From positions 1 to 64,000 of the forward strand of contig CAMWUL010000007.1 of assembly GCA_947177445.1 (NCBI GenBank): DNA of 64,000 bases. The letters run 5' to 3'. Under the pieces are notes generated by a model. The model had not been told where the DNA came from. It made no database searches and saw only the letters and a program-made list of their open reading frames with translations. Each line of letters opens with the position of its first letter. Position 1 is the stretch's first letter. This DNA comes from an uncultured Lachnospiraceae bacterium. GTDB taxonomy: Bacteria > Bacillota > Clostridia > Lachnospirales > Lachnospiraceae. This document shows, piece by piece, positions 33,137-43,186 of the stretch. Made by a program: the position numbers and the translations under genes.

Positions 33137-34321
33137 TCACTGTCTCCTGTCCTTTATATCGTATATTTTCCGGTTAAACTGGCCGTTGGCGTCGGTGACC
33201 ACAATAGCCATTCTGGCGCCGCCCTTTTCATATACGCCCTCCAGCACTCCGCTCTCTTCATCCAGGGAAAGGCCCTTTGGCAGACCGGAGGCCGTAAAGG
33301 AATAGGGCGGCTGTCCCCCTTCTGCTTCCAGCTTCACATAATACCGCTCTCCTGTCAATGCCATATCCAGGGATTCATTGAGAAGCCTCAGCGCACAGCC
33401 CGACGAAATGTCCCTGTAGGTCTCCCCTATGAGATTTATCTCATCATTATCGTCATAAAGCCTGGAGTACCGCCCTTCGGGCGGGTTGGCCCCTCCTCCG
33501 TAATTGTCCAGAAAAAAGGAATATCTCTCCACAAATCCCAGCTTCTCCAGCATGGCAGTACATTCCTCCAGATATTTTGCCGAAGCCTCTATGGTGTAAT
33601 CCGGATTTTCACCGCCGCTCCATGTACTGATATCAATACAGCCAAACTCCGTCAGCCACAGCGGCCTTCCATAGGTATCATACAAATCCAGAAGCAGCTT
33701 TCTCAGATTTCCCACCGAATTGTCATCCGTCACATCCTGATAGCAGTGTACCGCCAGAAAATCTACCCGATACCCTTTTTCCTCACAGCCCTCCATAAAG
33801 CGCCGAAGCCAGTCATAATCCGCAGCCACCGCCGGTGAACTCAGGCGGATCCCAAGCTCCTCCAGCCTGGGCCAGGCCTCAAGCGCCTGCTCCACCGTCA
33901 TGCTGCAGCCGCCCGCTTCGCCTCCCATGTCCGGCTCGTTAAAGGTCAGCAGATTATGATATTTCCCCTCCGCAAAACCCTTTGCCACCTTCCCCAGCTC
34001 TGTGCCGTTCACATTGCCCGCCCCCCATATCATGGGGACAAATTCCATATCCGTCTCATCCCAGGGACCGGTGGAGCCCCAGTTGTAATACCACCCGGCT
34101 CCCACCTCCTCCAGCTTCCTTAAATGCACCCCGATACCGTTTCCATACCGGGATGATGCGATTCCCTTTTTTATAACCGGCTCCATATCCCATGTCTCCT
34201 TCTCCGAAGCGCTCTCCGCCTGCTCCAGGGGGCCGCCTTCTCCTTCCTCCCGGGAAACGCCGCACCCCCACAGGCAGAAGCACAGCACACCCAGCGTCAA
34301 TAGAAATATATTTGTTTTCAA
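33137..34321 (-). CDS. GH128-like surface lipoprotein glycosidase
   Basis: The 394-residue protein begins with a TTG codon at 34321 overlapping the previous stop (TTGA), with GGAGG 7 bases ahead; this start gives a lipoprotein signal ending in the lipobox LWGC (Cys20). The catalytic domain is of the glycosyl-hydrolase-catalytic-core type (GH128, Asl1-like), with Glu129 in TFNEPDM and Glu225 in WLTEFGC as likely acid/base and nucleophile. GH128 members cut beta-1,3-glucan. A C-terminal He_PIG-like Ig domain follows. It would sit on the cell surface, supplying oligosaccharides to the ABC importers of the locus. Confidence 0.8.
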   Translation of the reverse strand: MKTNIFLLTLGVLCFCLWGCGVSREEGEGGPLEQAESASEKETWDMEPVIKKGIASSRYGNGIGVHLRKLEEVGAGWYYNWGSTGPWDETDMEFVPMIWGAGNVNGTELGKVAKGFAEGKYHNLLTFNEPDMGGEAGGCSMTVEQALEAWPRLEELGIRLSSPAVAADYDWLRRFMEGCEEKGYRVDFLAVHCYQDVTDDNSVGNLRKLLLDLYDTYGRPLWLTEFGCIDISTWSGGENPDYTIEASAKYLEECTAMLEKLGFVERYSFFLDNYGGGANPPEGRYSRLYDDNDEINLIGETYRDISSGCALRLLNESLDMALTGERYYVKLEAEGGQPPYSFTASGLPKGLSLDEESGVLEGVYEKGGARMAIVVTDANGQFNRKIYDIKDRRQ

Positions 34322-36483
34322 AATCCTACCTCCGCCGCCAGATACAGGGTCCGGTTGGCCGGAAGCACCAATCTCACCCTGTACCGATGCTCCAGACACT
34401 CCACCACCTCCGGCACCCCGGTTCTGCCTGTCTGCGGATCCATAAGCACAGGCTCCTCAAGCGAATCCGTCTCCAGGATGATCTCTTCTTCCCTGTCATT
34501 ATAATTTGTGATATTCAGGATCCGAAGACCCTCCTTGCAAAATGCTGCAACGCCCACTCCATACTGCTGTTCCCCGTCGTGCAGATATGGATCATGCAGT
34601 CTGGCAGGATACGCCATCTGGGTTCTGGTGAGACAATCCGTCCCCTTCAGAATCCGGAAATGCCGTATGGCATACCTGCGGCAAAGCTCCAAAACCTCTT
34701 GTGCGTTCCCGGCCTTCAGGTAATTTCCCATATCGGGAACGGGAAGGCTTTCCGGGCTGCGCATATGCTCGCCGTTCTCCCCCAGCACATGACTTAAGGC
34801 GCTGTCATAGCATATAACCCGTCCCCCCTCTTTGGAAAAATCGTTTATCAGTCTTACCATTCGGGAGGGAATATACTCGACTTTGGGAAGGATCAGTACG
34901 GAATACCTCTTCCCGGTATGAATATTTTGAAGAACGTCCCCGGTCGTCTGGAAGCAGTCCGCCGCCTCACCGTTTACAAGCTCAAAGTCATAATTGGCAT
35001 TCAAAAGCGTACTGCATAGATATTGAAAATCCTGATCCACCCTGGCCGCCTGTGAATCTTCAATGGCAGGGCCTTCCTTATAATAGCAGGTTATGGTCTC
35101 AAAGGAAGGCTGACTGCAGGACCAGAAGGTCTCCACCGGGTAGTAAATGAGAATTTCCGTATCATTTACCGTTCCCTGCTGTAATGCGCTCATCCTGCGC
35201 TGCATGGCCGCATAGGCCGGCAGCTTCTCCCAGTCCTTCCACTGGAAGAAATAGGAGGGCGGCCAATCCCGGCTTCTCTCGCCCCGGATGGAATAATAGA
35301 ACCCATGAATGATGATCAGATTGATTCCCTGCTGAAACAGCCAGTTGCTGACCTTGATCAGCTCTTCGCAGGTCATATCCCACCCGCAGGCTCCAAAGCT
35401 CTCCGAGGCCACCGTCAAATGACCGTAATTGTGGGCCGCGCTGACGCAGAGCTTTGCGTTGAGGCTGCCGATCCCATTCCCCAGATGATCGATGGCAGGC
35501 ACATGTAAATAGCGGTAGGCTCGCATGATGTCCCCGTTAAACCTTGCCTGGGCCGCCAGGGTCTCCTCCCCCAGCACATGGGCGATCAGCTTCAAATGAT
35601 TTCTGTCACACCATTCGTACAGCTGCCGGAATGTATTTTTCTGCAGCATCCTGGACACCACATCAAAATAATCGCATCTGACCGCCCCGCTTTCCTCATC
35701 CTGCCGATACAGCAGATGCAGCAAAGGAACGATGTCATATCCCTTTATTTCATAAAAGGTTTCCGCAAATTTTCCCGTCCAGGGAAGCGCGTTTAAAAAC
35801 CTGGTTTCATCCGTAAAAATTCCTTCGATCACATTGCCGAATTTCTCTTCAAAATGAAGCTTATACCTCTCATGGGTCAGTCCGATAAAGCTGCCGATGG
35901 CATCCTCGTTCAGATAATCCACAGCCCGCCGCCCGAATTTTTCATATGTGTTCACGGCCTCCCGCACCAGATACACCCGGCAGGGCCGCCGGGCCGTATA
36001 GGATGCGAAGCTTCCTGTAATATTATCTCCCCGTCCCTCATCCGTCTCGTACACCGTCGCGTTTATAATTCTCAGTTCCTCGATATCCGGAAAATGCTCC
36101 CGGATCCGAAGCTTTTCTCCCGTCCTCAGCTCCTGCTCCTCGATCAGCAGAAAATGTTCTCTGTATTCCTTATTCTCCGGCACGGTCCCCCGGCAGGTAC
36201 CGCTGGGCCAGTCCTCCTCGTCGTACAGCCAGATATGCATTCCCAGCTTTTCCGCCGTGTCCACGGCATGTTCCATACGGCGGAACCACTCCTCACTCAG
36301 GTACTCCGTGCGCAGACCATTTCTGGCGTGGATCACCGGCTGCTTCGCCCCTGCCGCGGCCATCAGCTCCATCTGCCGGGCGACCTCCCCCGCCTCGATC
36401 CTGTCATTCCAAAACCAGAAGGGCGACAGCGTCTGCAGCGTGCCCTCATCCTTCATCCATTCTTCGATCTGTGATCTAATCAT
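34318..36483 (-). CDS. GH106-like (alpha-L-rhamnosidase-type) glycoside hydrolase
   Basis: The 721-residue protein begins with FWFWND (22-27) and WLYDEEDWPSG (85-95), the signature opening of the GH106/alpha-L-rhamnosidase-like family. The remaining barrel and beta-rich C-terminus are consistent with this. No signal peptide is present, so it acts on imported oligosaccharides in the cytoplasm. Many proteins of this broad family are untested, so rhamnose specificity is not assured. Its stop overlaps the GH128-like gene. A 7-bp-stem hairpin (36536-36560) lies in the 126-bp gap upstream. Confidence 0.72.
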   Translation of the reverse strand: MIRSQIEEWMKDEGTLQTLSPFWFWNDRIEAGEVARQMELMAAAGAKQPVIHARNGLRTEYLSEEWFRRMEHAVDTAEKLGMHIWLYDEEDWPSGTCRGTVPENKEYREHFLLIEEQELRTGEKLRIREHFPDIEELRIINATVYETDEGRGDNITGSFASYTARRPCRVYLVREAVNTYEKFGRRAVDYLNEDAIGSFIGLTHERYKLHFEEKFGNVIEGIFTDETRFLNALPWTGKFAETFYEIKGYDIVPLLHLLYRQDEESGAVRCDYFDVVSRMLQKNTFRQLYEWCDRNHLKLIAHVLGEETLAAQARFNGDIMRAYRYLHVPAIDHLGNGIGSLNAKLCVSAAHNYGHLTVASESFGACGWDMTCEELIKVSNWLFQQGINLIIIHGFYYSIRGERSRDWPPSYFFQWKDWEKLPAYAAMQRRMSALQQGTVNDTEILIYYPVETFWSCSQPSFETITCYYKEGPAIEDSQAARVDQDFQYLCSTLLNANYDFELVNGEAADCFQTTGDVLQNIHTGKRYSVLILPKVEYIPSRMVRLINDFSKEGGRVICYDSALSHVLGENGEHMRSPESLPVPDMGNYLKAGNAQEVLELCRRYAIRHFRILKGTDCLTRTQMAYPARLHDPYLHDGEQQYGVGVAAFCKEGLRILNITNYNDREEEIILETDSLEEPVLMDPQTGRTGVPEVVECLEHRYRVRLVLPANRTLYLAAEVGF

Positions 36484-36535
36484 CCTTATACCGCCTAATC
36501 TATATGATGCTTTCCAGTTTTGGCCTCCCGGCCCC

Positions 36536-36560
36536 CAAAGGACGGAGGACGGCTCCTTTG
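36536..36560 (-). repeat. hairpin between solute-binding and GH106-like genes
   Basis: CAAAGGA (36536-36542) pairs with TCCTTTG (36554-36560) over an 11-nt loop. There is no T-run. It may tune expression of the glycosidases relative to the binding protein upstream. Confidence 0.4.
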
Positions 36561-36609
36561 CCGAACCTGTCCGCCGCTTCTCAGGGGCCTGAAATTGCCG
36601 CTTCTGTCA

Positions 36610-38529
36610 TCACTTGGACAAATATGCCCTCAATTCATTGATGCTCCAGTAGTTGGTAGGTCCGTCGCCGGTCTGATTGATCCGGAAATATCTGGCTGTT
36701 ACCGCATCAAAGCTTACCGCCATATAATCCTCCACACCCTCGCCGCTGGCCACGCTGGTCCAATTGGAGCCGTCCTCAGATACATAGATCTCATATCCCT
36801 TTGCACAGTCTCCTCCGGGCGTCCACATCAAAATGGTGTCGATTTCCTGGGAGGATCCCATATCCACCAGAATCCACTGGTCCATGGTTCCGGGCTTCTG
36901 GGCTTCGCCGTTGGCCCAGCGGGTTGCCCCGTCGCTGTCCAGCATGTAAGCCACATCATCACCGCCGTTTGTCATATAGGCCTCGATGGTCCAGGCAGAA
37001 AAATCGATCTCGGTTCCCAGCTCCGGATCCCTCCAGGTGCTTCTCTCCTTTGCCGCCTCAGCCGCCTCGGCCAGATCCTCCATCTGCTGTCTGTAATCCC
37101 GATTCCGGGCGTCCTCCACGGCGGCTGCGATGGCGCTCTCATATTTTTCCAGAGCCACCTGCGCGGTGGATTCCCCCTTCCACACCTCGTCAAACATGGC
37201 ATTTACCAGATTGAAGATATCGGAAAAGCCCTGCAGGGGATTGATAAAGGTGTTGCCGGAATTAACCATATTCACCACATTCGTTACCGTGGCGGCATCG
37301 TCCGCCTGTACCTCCACATTGGTGGTCATCCACTCGTCCCACTGTTCGTCATTCTCGGCAAAATCGGTGATGGCGTTGAAAACCACAGCCACATCCTGGG
37401 GATTTTTTGTGGTGGCAAGCATGACATAAGGCGATATCTCCTTGCCATAGGCATAATAATCATCTGCCGAGGGCCCCTTGGGGAATGGCACAAAGCCCCA
37501 GTTATCCTCCATCTGCCGGATGCCGTCCCTGGTCTGGAAATTGGCCGCGTGCCACCACTCCAGAACTGCCATGGCCGCCTTTCCATTGCGGAAATCTCCG
37601 TCTGCATCGCCGCTTCCCACCAGCACCTCGCTGTTGAGCCTGGCGGCAAAATCCATAGCCTCCACTACCTTGCTGTCACTGAGATTCTGCACTACGGCAG
37701 CAGTATCCGTCCGGGACACAATATCCGCTCCGTTGGAAGCCACCAGATTGTACAGATACCATTCACCTTCGATTGGGTACACATCGTCCTCACCGTCTCC
37801 GTCCGTGTCCGTAGTCACCTGCCTGGCGATCTCCAGCAGCTTGTCCCAGGTCCATTCCCCGGAGGACACCAGCTCTTCCAGGTCGGGCAGGTCATATTGC
37901 TCAAACATGGACTTATTATAGAAAACACCGAAGCGCACCGCATTGTCCATGCTGCTCTTGATATCCATGCAGTATACCTTGCCGTCATAGGTGCCGTAGT
38001 TTGTCACGGAGCTGATCCACTTATAATCGGAAAAGTCAAAGGCCTCCAGATCGCTGAGGGGATATACGATCCCCGCTTCGATGTAGCTGGGCAGAATGTT
38101 ATAGCTCAGCACTCTCACGATATCCGCCACGGGCTCTCCCGACAACGTGGAGGTCACATAGGTGGTGTCCGTGTCGTTCACCGTCACAAACTCGATAGTG
38201 CAGTTCCAGGCGTCCTCCACATCCTTGATCCGCTGTATGTATGCGTCCGTCTGCTCATCGATTCCCTCCTTGGGAGAAATATCCCACCAGGCGGCGATCC
38301 GGAAGGTACGCCCTCCGAAATCATACTGACCGGGCACGATCTCGTTTCCATTGTCCGCTGACGGCGTCTCATCCTCCGGGGCGCTTCCGGATTCCTCCGG
38401 CGCAGACAACTGATCGGATACCGGCGCGCTTTCTCCCGACGGCTCCGAGGGGCCGCCGCAGCCTGTCAAAACAGGCAATGTCAGCGCAGCCGCACACAAA
38501 AGGCTCAATAATCTCGTTCTTTGCTTCAT
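36610..38529 (-). CDS. ABC solute-binding lipoprotein with C-terminal discoidin domain
   Basis: The 639-residue protein has a lipoprotein signal (lipobox LTGC, Cys24), an acidic Pro/Ser/Glu linker, a CUT1 solute-binding domain (about 65-490), and a C-terminal F5/8C discoidin domain (about 500-639, with WILVDMGSS and YFRINQTGDG). Solute-binding proteins normally lack such a lectin-like tail; the discoidin domain resembles the one at the start of the GH30 enzyme of the same locus. A DTDGDGEDD calcium-loop-like stretch lies in the binding domain. It is the substrate receptor for the permease pair at 38636-40517. Confidence 0.85.
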   Translation of the reverse strand: MKQRTRLLSLLCAAALTLPVLTGCGGPSEPSGESAPVSDQLSAPEESGSAPEDETPSADNGNEIVPGQYDFGGRTFRIAAWWDISPKEGIDEQTDAYIQRIKDVEDAWNCTIEFVTVNDTDTTYVTSTLSGEPVADIVRVLSYNILPSYIEAGIVYPLSDLEAFDFSDYKWISSVTNYGTYDGKVYCMDIKSSMDNAVRFGVFYNKSMFEQYDLPDLEELVSSGEWTWDKLLEIARQVTTDTDGDGEDDVYPIEGEWYLYNLVASNGADIVSRTDTAAVVQNLSDSKVVEAMDFAARLNSEVLVGSGDADGDFRNGKAAMAVLEWWHAANFQTRDGIRQMEDNWGFVPFPKGPSADDYYAYGKEISPYVMLATTKNPQDVAVVFNAITDFAENDEQWDEWMTTNVEVQADDAATVTNVVNMVNSGNTFINPLQGFSDIFNLVNAMFDEVWKGESTAQVALEKYESAIAAAVEDARNRDYRQQMEDLAEAAEAAKERSTWRDPELGTEIDFSAWTIEAYMTNGGDDVAYMLDSDGATRWANGEAQKPGTMDQWILVDMGSSQEIDTILMWTPGGDCAKGYEIYVSEDGSNWTSVASGEGVEDYMAVSFDAVTARYFRINQTGDGPTNYWSINELRAYLSK

Positions 38530-38565
38530 AATACTTCCTCCTGTATTTTAATCTATTTGAAAACT

Positions 38566-38586
38566 CTGCCGCCGCAGCGGCGGCAG
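38566..38586 (-). repeat. GC-rich hairpin between permease and binding-protein genes
   Basis: A perfect 9-bp stem CTGCCGCCG/CGGCGGCAG around CAG lies 37 bp before the solute-binding protein start. On the minus strand it is followed by AGTTTTC, a weak T-tract. It likely sets the binding-protein/permease expression ratio by RNA processing or partial termination. Confidence 0.6.
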
Positions 38587-38635
38587 AATCTGTCAAATCC
38601 ATCCTTGGTTCAAATGGGACAATCTCCCTTTCCCG

Positions 38636-39589
38636 TCAGCTCACCAGACCGGAGCGGGCAATGCTCTCCGTAAACTGCTTTTGAAGCACCAGATAAAGGA
38701 TCAAAAGCGGAGCAATCACCAGCAGGATACCTGCGTTGTTGACCATGGAAAGATATCCGCTGCTCACAAAGGACATGGCTCCCGCCGTGCTTCCGTATTC
38801 GGCGGCCACATTATAAGACAACATTCCCAGCATATTGGACAAAAGCCTTGAATCGTTCATATACAATCCTGTAAAAAACGTATCCGTCCACTGCCACACA
38901 AAGGCAAACAGAAACACTGTCACCATCATGGACACGCTTCCCGGAAGGATAATGGACAAAAAAGTCCGAATCCGCCCTGCTCCGTCCACGTAGGCCGCCT
39001 CCTCCAGTTCCCTTGGAAAGCCCCGGAAAAACTGCCGCAGCATATAGATATAGAGACCGTTTTTATAGCCGTTGGCCGTCAGGGACAGCAAAATAAACGG
39101 AATTGGCGTATTGATGGTATTCAGCGGATTGCCCCACAGGGCCTCTATGATGCCGAACACATCAAAATACCGGAATCGGATAAACTGAGGCAGCATAATC
39201 GTAGTGGGCGGCACGATCATGGTAAGCATGACCATGGCAAACCAGAACCGCCTCAGAGGAAATCGGAACCTGGCGAAGCCATAGGCCGTCAGCGTGCAGG
39301 CGCACAGCTGAAGTCCCGCACAGAGAAAGGAAATCCCCAGGGTATTGCGAAAGGTCTCCGGAAAACTCATGGCATTCCAGGCCGTGCGAAAATTATCCAG
39401 GGTAAAATGCTTTGCCACATATACCACCGTGGAATCAAACAGATCCTGCTCGTCCATCACCGCCGCCGATATTTTCCGAATCAACGGATACAGGATCACA
39501 AAGCACAGACCAAAGATAATGACTGCCCTGACCAGCTTCCACATCAGCGTAAGCGGCGGGTGTTTTCGAAAAAAATTCTGCTTCTTCAT
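38636..39589 (-). CDS. CUT1 ABC permease, MalG type
   Basis: The 317-residue permease has six predicted membrane segments and a modified EAA loop (EEAAYVDGAGRIRTF). The ATG at 39589 has AAGGAGG directly upstream; the longer frame to 39619 has no such signal. It pairs with the MalF-type gene 10 bp upstream and is served by the discoidin-bearing binding protein. The substrate is a glycan fragment of unknown identity. Confidence 0.9.
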   Translation of the reverse strand: MKKQNFFRKHPPLTLMWKLVRAVIIFGLCFVILYPLIRKISAAVMDEQDLFDSTVVYVAKHFTLDNFRTAWNAMSFPETFRNTLGISFLCAGLQLCACTLTAYGFARFRFPLRRFWFAMVMLTMIVPPTTIMLPQFIRFRYFDVFGIIEALWGNPLNTINTPIPFILLSLTANGYKNGLYIYMLRQFFRGFPRELEEAAYVDGAGRIRTFLSIILPGSVSMMVTVFLFAFVWQWTDTFFTGLYMNDSRLLSNMLGMLSYNVAAEYGSTAGAMSFVSSGYLSMVNNAGILLVIAPLLILYLVLQKQFTESIARSGLVS

Positions 39590-39599
39590 AAGCGCCTCC

Positions 39600-40517
39600 T
39601 TACGTTTCATAAAATACAAACCGGGATAACAGGCCGCCTGCCGCCGCCAGGAGTATGGCGATCACCAGGAAATAGATCCATGCCATGGCGGACCCGGCTC
39701 CAAACTGCACCTGGCCGAACATAGTGTCGTTGATCATCACCATCATCTCGTTGGAGGCATTGGTAAAGCTGTCGATCACCGAGTATAATGCGTTCACCAA
39801 AATCAGCGGGCTGACCATGGGAAGGGTAATCTTCCAGAATACCTCCCAGCCGGAAGCGCCCTCGATCCGTGCCGCTTCATAAACCGACGGTGCAATGGAC
39901 TGCAGTCCGGCCAGAAAAATCAGGATCTGGACACCGGCGGAAATGGCGATATCATAAATATGATCCGTGGCCATGGAGATCAGGGCCGAAACGACTCCCC
40001 CTGCTCCCAGGTATTTCTGAAGAAAGCTCCCGATGTCAAACAGCCTCTGAAAATCCGACATTTCGTTTCCTGCATTACCGCTGACATATTGATAAGAAGA
40101 CTGCAGAAGCACGTCCGCATTTTCCATTTTCAATATGACTCCCGAGGTAATGATCACCGGCAGGAAAAACACCATCCGCGCCAGCGCCCGCCCTCGAAAA
40201 CGCTGATTCAGAATGTTTGCCACAAAAAAACTGAAAATCACAATCACCGGAACCTGAATCGCCATGGTCCCCAGAGAAGAAAGCAGTCCGGGATTAAACT
40301 TCGTATCGATCAACAGCACCTTCCGGAAATTTTCCCAGCCGATATAGGTCAGCTCATAACGGCCTGCCCCCATCTTCATACTGCTTAAGCTGTAGCGAAA
40401 GGATTCTATTACCGGCAGCAGAAAAAAGAACAGAAAACCAATGATAAAGGGCGCAATATATAAATAGCCGGCAATCGCATTCTTATGGGCCATTTTCAGC
40501 CGTTTCTTTCCTTTCAT
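39600..40517 (-). CDS. CUT1 ABC permease, MalF type
   Basis: The 305-residue permease has six predicted membrane segments and the EAA motif EAARIEGASGWEVF. Its start overlaps the DUF5696 gene by ATGA, so the two are translationally coupled; exactly the same junction occurs at 61997-62000 in the second locus. It forms a heterodimeric channel with the MalG-type product. Confidence 0.92.
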   Translation of the reverse strand: MKGKKRLKMAHKNAIAGYLYIAPFIIGFLFFFLLPVIESFRYSLSSMKMGAGRYELTYIGWENFRKVLLIDTKFNPGLLSSLGTMAIQVPVIVIFSFFVANILNQRFRGRALARMVFFLPVIITSGVILKMENADVLLQSSYQYVSGNAGNEMSDFQRLFDIGSFLQKYLGAGGVVSALISMATDHIYDIAISAGVQILIFLAGLQSIAPSVYEAARIEGASGWEVFWKITLPMVSPLILVNALYSVIDSFTNASNEMMVMINDTMFGQVQFGAGSAMAWIYFLVIAILLAAAGGLLSRFVFYET

Positions 40518-43186
40518 ATTCCGCCTCCTGTCACTGTAAAGTCCCTGGCCGGGACTCTGATCCCCTCCAGAGCCGCATCACTGTAACCGTAATTCACATA
40601 CACCCTTGTACCGTCCTCATATACTGTGACGGTCACGTTTTCTTCCGCCTGATAATGATCCCGGATGGGCACATTATTGACAGCCCCAAGCTCGCTGTTT
40701 ATCCTGTTGTATAATTCCAGCGCCTCCTCCAGCCACACGTCATACTGTACGGAATAAAGCTGTGTGTACTCGGTGCCCGTCAATATGGAATTGTCCTCAT
40801 ACATCCACTCAAAGGACAAGCCTGCGCCGCTCTCTATGGATTTCAGCCAGGCGGTTCTGTAATCGTCCGACAGATTCAGCGCCTCTCCCGCATACTCCAT
40901 GCTCCCATGAAGCACACAGGCGTAAAACGGCACCTCACGAGTGATAATGTAGTAATGATTGGAATACAGAGGGATCCCTGTAATATCCTGAAGATTTTTC
41001 CAGGCATAGGCGGCGGCATTTTCTCCCGCAAGCACAAGCCCCTCCCGGGAGAAGTCTTCCAGCAGACCGCTGTTTACATACAGCGCCTTCTGCCGGTCAT
41101 ACTGGGCATCCTGACTATAATCGGAGTACAGCAGATTTGAGAGCGTCCCCACCTGAAAGCTTCCCAGCTTCAGCCTGCCGGCCTCCTCCAGGAAGCTGTC
41201 TCCCAGCTCCTGCATCCGCGACAGCTTCACCAGATTCGCCGCTTTTCCCGTGACCTTCCCGTTGCTGCAGGCATAATTCATCACTCCGAACGCCGATTTA
41301 TCAAAATAGCGCGGCGCCCATGCGGATGGGCTGTAGCCGTCAAACAAGCCGTCCCGGAATACCCGCTGCAGCTCCACTGCAAAATAATAGCGGTTCCCCT
41401 TCTCCTCCAGCCGCTCCAGCAGCCGGGTGCGGCTTTTTGCGGATCCCAGACTGTCCACCTGCTTTAAGGATGAGGCGATGGTTCCCAAAAGCCCGCCGTT
41501 GTACCAGCCCTTGTAGGTCAATATCAAATGCTCCACACCGCCTGCCCAAAGCTTTTCCAGGATCTCCTCCGCCTGAGAAAAGGTAGTCAGGGGCCGGGTC
41601 ACATGATAGTTGATTCCCAAAAAGCTTTTTTCCATATCTGCCGCCCCCAGAAGATTTAGGTAAAAGGGCGTCCTGGAAGGCAGCTCCCGCGGCGTCAGCA
41701 CTCCTTTTTCCATCAGGTACGCTCTGTATGCTCTGGCCATTCCGCTATAGGAGGCATCCTCCCCCTCCAGAAACAAATATCTTATGGTATAGCAGCCCTG
41801 GTAAGGCTCCCGGGCATACAGAAACAGCTTGTTGCTCTCCTCCATGATCCCTGTCAGCGACACCTGTCCATAGGACAGATATCGAAAGGATGCATACACG
41901 GTGTTCCAGGCATCGGTCTTCCCTGCCGTGTTGGCATACAGACAGGCCAAAGCATCCCCCTCCTCAATAATGGCGAACATGGCCTTTTGACCCGTCTTTG
42001 CCCCGAACACTGGCATTTTTACGGTCAGCTCCTCATCTGCCTCCGCCGCACTGCGCCTTGGCTCCGACAGATCTGCTCCATAAATTTTCTGTTGATACTG
42101 GGGTGTCGTTCTGCTTCCGCTGTTGTAATCGATCAGCGCGCCGCTGCCGTCCGGAACAAAAATATATCCCTCCTCCGTCTCCCCTGCGGCTCCGAAATAA
42201 GGCAGTATGGCAATATCCGTCAAAGGGTAATGCTCTGCGTCATACTGAATCCGGGCTGCGTCCACCCTTACGGTCAGTCCTCCCTCCTCCAGAGAATATT
42301 CCAGGGGAATCACGAACCAGGGGCGGAAACGCTCCGAGGAATAGCCGTTTTCCGCGCAGTCCGCCTCCATCTGGGCCCGGTCATAGCCAAGCTCTCCGAA
42401 AATAACCATCATTTCTTCCTGAATATAGGCGGCGTTGTCCCTCAGCACATAAATGGGATGCTCCTCCAAAATAGGAAATTCCTCCAGGTATTGCTTTTTT
42501 TCCCGTTCCCGTATCTCCTCCAGCGCGTAGTATTTATACTGCCTTTTCACGAACTTGGCATCCTCCGGGGACATTTGAGACAGCAGCCCGTCCATTCGTT
42601 CTCCGCTGATCCATCTGGGGATAATGATCGATTCCTCCAGCTCTCCGATCACATAGCGGAACTCAATTCCGTTTTCCGTAAGTCTGTAGGTGAGCTGATC
42701 CGTCAGAATGCAGTCCTCATAGCTGTTCACCGTAAATTCATTGGCCTTGGTATCATGGTAGGAAAGCACCAGCTGAGAGAGCAGACGGCTTCGCATCAGC
42801 GGCGTGGTACTCTCCGCCTGGGCGGCTCCCGGCGGATTGGTGCACCATACATTGCCGCTCTCCACGTCCACCAGCGCCACCTCTCCTGTCTTCACATTGG
42901 CGTACAGCCCCAGCTTCTCATCCCCTGCTACCCGATTCATTTCCTCAAGTCCCGGAAGCCCCGGGCTCCTTGTGGCAAGCCCTGCGTCGGTGTATGTATA
43001 CTCTTCCGCCCTGGCAAAAATCCCCGCCAGAAGAAAAGCCGTCAAGCCTGCGGCTGCCGCCAGCCCTATCCTCATTTTTAACCTGTACTTACTTTTCATC
43101 CCATGCCCCTTTTTTAACCGATACATCATTTTGGCATACACCTCCCTGCCCGCTTCCACAGGCATCGATTTCCGAATATCAGACAC
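40514..43186 (-). CDS. DUF5696 protein with signal peptide or membrane anchor
   Basis: The 890-residue protein has an N-terminal basic region and one hydrophobic segment (about 40-58), then a long extracellular part. Motifs shared with the second copy at 61997-64000 are PDGSGALI (345-352), YSGMARAYR (480-488), YKGW followed by NGG (558-565) and a C-terminal DGTRVYVNYG segment. The central region reads like a TIM-barrel-type glycosidase fold, but catalytic residues are not established. The start is uncertain: GTG at 43186 overlaps the YIP1 gene by 8 bp, but ATG at 43129 or 43099 is also possible, the last giving a clean signal peptide. Function is unknown; linkage to permeases suggests glycan capture or trimming. 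Confidence 0.8.
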   Translation of the reverse strand: MSDIRKSMPVEAGREVYAKMMYRLKKGHGMKSKYRLKMRIGLAAAAGLTAFLLAGIFARAEEYTYTDAGLATRSPGLPGLEEMNRVAGDEKLGLYANVKTGEVALVDVESGNVWCTNPPGAAQAESTTPLMRSRLLSQLVLSYHDTKANEFTVNSYEDCILTDQLTYRLTENGIEFRYVIGELEESIIIPRWISGERMDGLLSQMSPEDAKFVKRQYKYYALEEIREREKKQYLEEFPILEEHPIYVLRDNAAYIQEEMMVIFGELGYDRAQMEADCAENGYSSERFRPWFVIPLEYSLEEGGLTVRVDAARIQYDAEHYPLTDIAILPYFGAAGETEEGYIFVPDGSGALIDYNSGSRTTPQYQQKIYGADLSEPRRSAAEADEELTVKMPVFGAKTGQKAMFAIIEEGDALACLYANTAGKTDAWNTVYASFRYLSYGQVSLTGIMEESNKLFLYAREPYQGCYTIRYLFLEGEDASYSGMARAYRAYLMEKGVLTPRELPSRTPFYLNLLGAADMEKSFLGINYHVTRPLTTFSQAEEILEKLWAGGVEHLILTYKGWYNGGLLGTIASSLKQVDSLGSAKSRTRLLERLEEKGNRYYFAVELQRVFRDGLFDGYSPSAWAPRYFDKSAFGVMNYACSNGKVTGKAANLVKLSRMQELGDSFLEEAGRLKLGSFQVGTLSNLLYSDYSQDAQYDRQKALYVNSGLLEDFSREGLVLAGENAAAYAWKNLQDITGIPLYSNHYYIITREVPFYACVLHGSMEYAGEALNLSDDYRTAWLKSIESGAGLSFEWMYEDNSILTGTEYTQLYSVQYDVWLEEALELYNRINSELGAVNNVPIRDHYQAEENVTVTVYEDGTRVYVNYGYSDAALEGIRVPARDFTVTGGGI

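Noticed and set aside
36520-38361. 613-codon plus-strand open frame
   Set aside because: Antisense to the discoidin-bearing solute-binding protein gene, with His/Ile-rich sequence unlike a real protein.
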